Assembly: GCA_009776385.1 (NCBI GenBank)
Contig: WRFT01000061.1
Span: 1-9,177, forward strand
Source: Clostridia bacterium
GTDB taxonomy: Bacteria; Bacillota; Clostridia; Christensenellales; Aristaeellaceae
DNA: 9,177 nt
Direction: 5' to 3'
Shown: in pieces, positions 6,189-9,177 of the stretch
Numbering within the stretch: the stretch's first letter is position 1
How the letters are laid out: each line of letters starts with the position of its first letter
Notes under the pieces: model-generated
Seen by the model: only the letters and a program-made list of their open reading frames with translations
The model's database searches: none
Told to the model about the DNA's origin: nothing
Translations under genes and position numbers: made by a program

Positions 6189-6219
6189 CAATCGAGTAAA
6201 AAATAATAGGAGGCACACC

Positions 6220-7011
6220 ATGAAAAACAGCAACCAGATCCAACAGATCCACAATGACGAGTTCGGCTCCCTCGACATCCTTATGATCGACGGCAAGCCC
6301 TACTTTCCCGCCACAGAGTGCGCGCTTGTGCTCGGATATAAGAATCCGCACAAAGCGATTGCCGACCATTGCCGGTACCTAACGAAACGTGAGGTACCCC
6401 ATCCGCAAAACAGGGAAAAGCAAATCTCACGCAACTTCATCCCCGAAGGGGATCTGTACCGCCTTATCATTCGCAGCAAGCTCCCCGTAGCCGAGCGGTT
6501 TGAGAGATGGGTATTTGACGAGGTACTCCCCACCATCCGCAAGCACGGGGCGTATGCTACGCACGACACACTGGATGACCTGCTCCGCAGCCCGAAGTTT
6601 GCGGAGAAGCTGATTCAGCAATTGGACCGGGAGCGCGAAAAGTACGCCGCGCTGGAGGGGCTTGCCACGGAGATGGCGCCCAAGGCGGATTACTGCGAGC
6701 TTGTCCTGTACAGCAAGAACCTTGTGCCGGTCAGCCTGATTGCCAAGGATTACGGCATGTCAGCCGTCCGATTTAACAAGCTGCTCCATGATCTCGGTAT
6801 CCAGTATAAGGCCGCGGGCACCTGGCTGCTGTATCAGAAGCATGCGGACAAGGGCTACACAAAGACCCGCACCTACTATACGGGCGATAAAACCGTCGCC
6901 GTGCATACCTGCTGGACGCAGAAGGGGCGACAGTTTTTGTACGAGTTTCTGAAATACTATGGCATTCTTCCTGTTGGGGAGTATCCATATGGCGCAACAT
7001 TTTGCGCGTAA
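6220..7011 (+). CDS. Phage-type antirepressor, Bro-N plus KilAC (ANT) domains
   Basis: The protein has 263 aa. Residues about 12-110 are a Bro-N domain: 'GSLDILMIDGKPYFPATECALVLGYKNPHKAIADHC', then 'FIPEGDLYRLIIRSKLPVAERFERWVFDEVLPTIRKHGAY', which is the family's hallmark ending. A short helical linker (about 125-150) leads to a KilAC/ANT domain (about 155-255): 'VSLIAKDYGMSAVRFNKLLHDLGIQYKAAGTWLLYQKH...YTKTRTYY...CWTQKGRQFLYEFL'. Both domains are known from phage antirepressors and occur in integrative elements, where they relieve repression or bind DNA. AGGAGG at 6208-6213 supports the start. It is the first gene of the second gene set and is preceded by a terminator hairpin, which suggests conditional expression. 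A candidate partner is the element's XRE-type repressor, but this is inference. Confidence 0.93.
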   Translation: MKNSNQIQQIHNDEFGSLDILMIDGKPYFPATECALVLGYKNPHKAIADHCRYLTKREVPHPQNREKQISRNFIPEGDLYRLIIRSKLPVAERFERWVFDEVLPTIRKHGAYATHDTLDDLLRSPKFAEKLIQQLDREREKYAALEGLATEMAPKADYCELVLYSKNLVPVSLIAKDYGMSAVRFNKLLHDLGIQYKAAGTWLLYQKHADKGYTKTRTYYTGDKTVAVHTCWTQKGRQFLYEFLKYYGILPVGEYPYGATFCA

Positions 7012-7038
7012 TACACTGTGCAGATCGGAGGAAACTAT

Positions 7039-8166
7039 ATGTCAGACAAAAATCAGCCCATTCGAGTATACATCGAAAATGCCGCCGACAGCACAATCGG
7101 CGGCTTCACTATCCCGTTGCCTGCGACCAAAGAGACGCTTGCGCCGTGGTTTGCGGCCATTGGCGTGGACGGCACTGGTTCCGAATCTATCGCAATCGTG
7201 GAAATACAAAGCCCCCTGTCGGAATTGAAGGGGTTGCGTCCCGGCGAATGTTCGCTAGACGAACTCAACTATCTTGCCGCGAAGCTCAGCGGGCTGGACG
7301 CTTATGATATGGATGTATTCCTCGCGGCTCTCGAGACGGGGGACTTTGACAACAGTATTGGGGAGATCATCAACCTCACCGAGAATCTTGGCAAATTCGA
7401 CCTCCAGCCCGCTTACAGCGCAAGGCAGTATGGTGAGTTTCTGTTGGATACTGCTAAAGACAATACTATGGTTGCGTATGTACGACTGGAACAATCGGAG
7501 GATGCTGACACCAAAGCATTGATCGCACACATTAATAAATTGGAATCACTGATTGATCCTGCCGAACTTGGCCGGGATAAGGCCGAACAGGAAGACGGCG
7601 TGTTTACCGCACACGGCTACCTGACCGACACCGGCGAGATTGAGGTGAAATACCGTGGGCCTGCGGATATACCGAACGCATATCGTATCTTCCCTCATGA
7701 GGAACCTCTTCCGAAAACTGCGGACACGCCGCTTCCTAACGAGGGTGGTCCACTCCTAACCGACACCGCGCTCACCGCAAAGGATTGTGTCAAAGACAGC
7801 ATGGATTTCGACCTGAAAGGCCGCGTTGTGGCTGTAAGAGCCGAACTGCTCTCGCCGGCATATCAATCGTGCCACCATCAGCTACTGTTAGCGACCGGCG
7901 GCTTCGGCTGTTCACCGGGCGCGCGGGGCCGGGCGGTCTATGGCGTCAATCTTCATTCGGGCGAACGGGAGTGCTGGAACCGCGCCGATATACTCGGCGT
8001 TGTGAGAGAATCCGCGCTTCCCGATTGGGCACGGGACAAGCCAATGGAGCTGACTGTAAAGGAATCCATCGTCGCAAAGTTGCAGGAGGCAAGGGAAACG
8101 GCGAAGTTGAACCCGCCGGCGAAACGTGAGCCGATAAACAACTCAAAATCTGAGCAGGAACTTTAA
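7039..8166 (+). CDS. ArdA-like antirestriction protein fused to a C-terminal accessory domain
   Basis: The protein has 375 aa. Residues about 7-220 resemble ArdA: 'IRVYIENAADSTIGGFTIPLP', 'IGVDG', 'SLDELNYLAAKLSGLD', 'FLAALETGDFDNSIGEIINLTENLGKFDL', 'YGEFLL', and 'IPNAYRIFP' at the end. ArdA is an acidic DNA mimic that inhibits type I restriction enzymes and helps incoming elements establish. ArdA proteins are usually about 165-190 aa. Here a linker (about 221-255) leads to an extra domain (about 256-335) with 'GRVVAVRAELLSPAYQS', 'LLLATGGFGCSPGARGRAVYG' and 'RADILGVV', a module I recall from multidomain accessory proteins of gut Firmicute conjugative elements but cannot name. The tail (341-375) shares the 'SIVAKLQEAR...EQEL' pattern with the next two genes. 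ATG 7039 with GGAGG at 7027-7031 is chosen over the in-frame GTG at 7018, which would put that site inside the coding region. Confidence 0.8.
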   Translation: MSDKNQPIRVYIENAADSTIGGFTIPLPATKETLAPWFAAIGVDGTGSESIAIVEIQSPLSELKGLRPGECSLDELNYLAAKLSGLDAYDMDVFLAALETGDFDNSIGEIINLTENLGKFDLQPAYSARQYGEFLLDTAKDNTMVAYVRLEQSEDADTKALIAHINKLESLIDPAELGRDKAEQEDGVFTAHGYLTDTGEIEVKYRGPADIPNAYRIFPHEEPLPKTADTPLPNEGGPLLTDTALTAKDCVKDSMDFDLKGRVVAVRAELLSPAYQSCHHQLLLATGGFGCSPGARGRAVYGVNLHSGERECWNRADILGVVRESALPDWARDKPMELTVKESIVAKLQEARETAKLNPPAKREPINNSKSEQEL

Positions 8167-8190
8167 TAACATTAGAGGAGGAATTTTGCC

Positions 8191-8592
8191 ATGAACAGAT
8201 GGGATAAGCCGGTTGATGTAATCTGCTATGATAGTTTGACTACGTTCCCGACGCGAAGAATCGCGCGGGATTTTTTCTACAGAGGCATGTGTGAAACTGA
8301 CGGCGCGGAAAGAGAAAGATATATGGCTCTATTTGTCAATTTAGAACACACGGATAAGCCTATGGTGCATGACGGCGAGCCGTGGGAAAAGCCATGCATT
8401 CGCGGCGTGAGCAAATTCGAGGGAGATCATATTGGCAATTCGCAAAAACTTGAAAAGCCCATGCTGTATAGCGACTATGTACGCCAACAAAACAGCAAAG
8501 AATCCGTCCTTGATAAAATACAGGAAGCGAAGGCCCTGTCGCCGCGGGAGCAAAAACCGAAAAGCCAAGAAAACCCCGAGCCGGAGCTGTAA
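8191..8592 (+). CDS. Small mobile-element accessory protein with shared C-terminal tail
   Basis: This 133-aa protein has no function I can assign. Residues about 5-62 (PVDVICYDSLTTFPTRRIARDF...GAERERYMALFVNLEH) resemble a short conserved module that I recall inside larger YodL/DUF4316-type proteins of Firmicute conjugative elements; here it stands alone. The middle (63-100) is variable. Residues about 103-133 repeat the tail of its neighbours: 'ESVLDKIQEAK', a Pro/Lys/Gln-rich linker, and a final 'PEPEL'. No signal peptide or membrane segment is visible. AGGAGG at 8176-8181 supports the start, 24 bases after the ArdA-like gene, so they are probably co-transcribed. Context suggests an establishment or anti-host-defence role, but nothing in the sequence proves it. 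Confidence 0.75.
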   Translation: MNRWDKPVDVICYDSLTTFPTRRIARDFFYRGMCETDGAERERYMALFVNLEHTDKPMVHDGEPWEKPCIRGVSKFEGDHIGNSQKLEKPMLYSDYVRQQNSKESVLDKIQEAKALSPREQKPKSQENPEPEL

Positions 8593-8677
8593 TTTATCGC
8601 TGCGAGCATAGCGTTTTGCTCATCCGGTTTGAAATGTTGGCATAGCATCAAAAAAGCACGAAAGGCGGAATATATGC

Positions 8678-9142
8678 ATGATACATAACATCACAACAAA
8701 TGAAATAAGACAAATGACCGACGCCGAGGGCCTCGTCCTGCAAGGCTGCGGAGGCGATATCCAAGAGTGGCTCGACGGTATCAATTCACTGTTCACCGAA
8801 GCGGAAATTTTGTGTAACGGTGAAGCTTTCAAGGACATTTATGTTTTTGAACATGACGGCCTTACAAATATTCTTTTCCCCTTTGCTGATATAGCACCCG
8901 AAAATTTGCATATCGGCAGACTGGCGATATGGCGCTTGCAAAACCATCATGCTTTCGGCGGCACTTGGCTCAGCGATTATCTTCCGAACCGGCTCGGCGT
9001 CAACAATGACACGGCGGATATAGACGAGGATGAAATATCTGTGCTTGATCAGATACAGAAAGCAAGGACAAAAGAAAAGGCAACCCCGTTGACAGAACCG
9101 CACAAACCCCAAGATCACACAAAATCCGAACCGGAGCTATGA
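8678..9142 (+). CDS. Small mobile-element accessory protein with 'LAIWRL/GGTWLSDY' domain and shared tail
   Basis: The protein has 154 aa. Residues about 15-107 include 'EGLVLQGCGGDIQEWLDGIN', 'LFPFADI', 'IGRLAIWRLQNHHAFGGTWLSDYLPNRLG', a conserved arrangement I recognise from accessory proteins of Firmicute conjugative elements, often as one module of larger polypeptides. An acidic stretch (110-119) then leads to the shared tail 'SVLDQIQKAR...SEPEL' (121-154). No catalytic motif is evident. The ATG at 8678 with AAGGCGG (8662-8668) is the best start; the ATG at 8674 is in another frame and stops after four codons. An 85-base gap separates it from the previous gene, with no clear terminator in it, so co-transcription is likely. 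Function unknown. Confidence 0.75.
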   Translation: MIHNITTNEIRQMTDAEGLVLQGCGGDIQEWLDGINSLFTEAEILCNGEAFKDIYVFEHDGLTNILFPFADIAPENLHIGRLAIWRLQNHHAFGGTWLSDYLPNRLGVNNDTADIDEDEISVLDQIQKARTKEKATPLTEPHKPQDHTKSEPEL

Positions 9143-9148
9143 CTCCGG
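9131..9148 (+). repeat. Hairpin spanning a stop codon
   Basis: CCGGAG (9131-9136) and CTCCGG (9143-9148) form a perfect 6-bp stem whose loop, CTATGA, contains the stop codon of the preceding gene. It is followed by ATTTTC. The T run is too short for a confident terminator, and the next ribosome binding site begins seven bases later, so it may instead modulate coupling between the two genes. Confidence 0.4.
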
Positions 9149-9168
9149 ATTTTCAAGGAGGAAAGCAC

Positions 9169-9177
9169 ATGATTCAA
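9169..9177 (+). CDS. Start of another gene, cut by the window edge
   Basis: ATG at 9169 follows a strong AAGGAGG (9155-9161) at normal spacing, 26 bases after the preceding stop codon. Only three codons (MIQ) are visible, so nothing can be said about the product. It probably continues the accessory gene set. Confidence 0.6.

Noticed and set aside
5927..6219. Canonical parS (TGTTTCACGTGAAACA-like) site near the ParB-like genes
   Set aside because: No such sequence is seen; the dyads present have different sequences, so they are reported only as candidate sites.
6106..6369. 87-codon minus-strand open frame crossing the antirepressor start
   Set aside because: It is opposite a clear Bro-N domain and through the terminator hairpin; it is a shadow frame.
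8604..8646. Short inverted repeat GAGCA/TGCTC and repeated GCATAGC in the gap before the 154-aa gene
   Set aside because: Arms are only five bases with an eight-base loop, the direct repeat is seven bases, and there is no T run; chance occurrence is likely.
1..9177. CRISPR array, tRNA/rRNA genes, insertion sequences, toxin-antitoxin pairs
   Set aside because: No regularly spaced repeats, RNA gene signatures, transposase ORFs or convincing toxin-antitoxin pairs were seen.

Overview
The window looks like the interior of an integrative and conjugative element, or a related plasmid or prophage, from a Firmicute, most likely a gut Clostridia/Oscillospiraceae-type bacterium. The grounds are strong AGGAGG-type ribosome binding sites, tightly overlapping same-strand genes, mixed base composition, and protein families I associate with conjugative elements of gut Clostridia: tandem serine recombinases, ParB-fold proteins, a Bro-N/KilAC antirepressor, an ArdA-like antirestriction protein and small accessory-domain proteins. 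All supported genes lie on the + strand. I see no rRNA, tRNA, CRISPR array, IS element, conjugation machinery or replication initiator.

Layout. (1) 3-224: 3' end of an XRE-type repressor, followed by an intrinsic terminator. (2) 374-5926: a six-gene overlapping operon. It encodes a serine-recombinase catalytic-domain homologue lacking the catalytic serine; a large serine recombinase with intact catalytic motifs but no zinc ribbon, carrying a different C-terminal domain; a 275-aa and a 132-aa protein that appear to be free-standing versions of that C-terminal domain; and two different ParB-fold proteins. No ParA is present. (3) 5927-6219: non-coding, with two directly abutting perfect inverted repeats, then a strong intrinsic terminator only 34 bp upstream of the next start codon. 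(4) 6220-9177: a second same-strand gene set with the antirepressor, an ArdA-like fusion protein, two small accessory proteins and the first codons of another gene. The three complete proteins after the antirepressor are unrelated in their bodies but end in a similar tail, with an Ser-(Val/Ile)-(Leu/Val)-x-(Lys/Gln)-(Ile/Leu)-Gln helix and a terminal Glu-(Pro/Gln)-Glu-Leu.

Working model (inference): region 2 is a multi-subunit site-specific recombination and maintenance module in which accessory subunits replace the usual zinc-ribbon/coiled-coil control region of a large serine recombinase, and the ParB-fold proteins act on DNA near the recombination or maintenance site. Region 4 looks like the establishment and anti-defence part of the element. 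The shared tail could mark proteins for a common partner, for example co-transfer with DNA. These roles are not proven by sequence alone.
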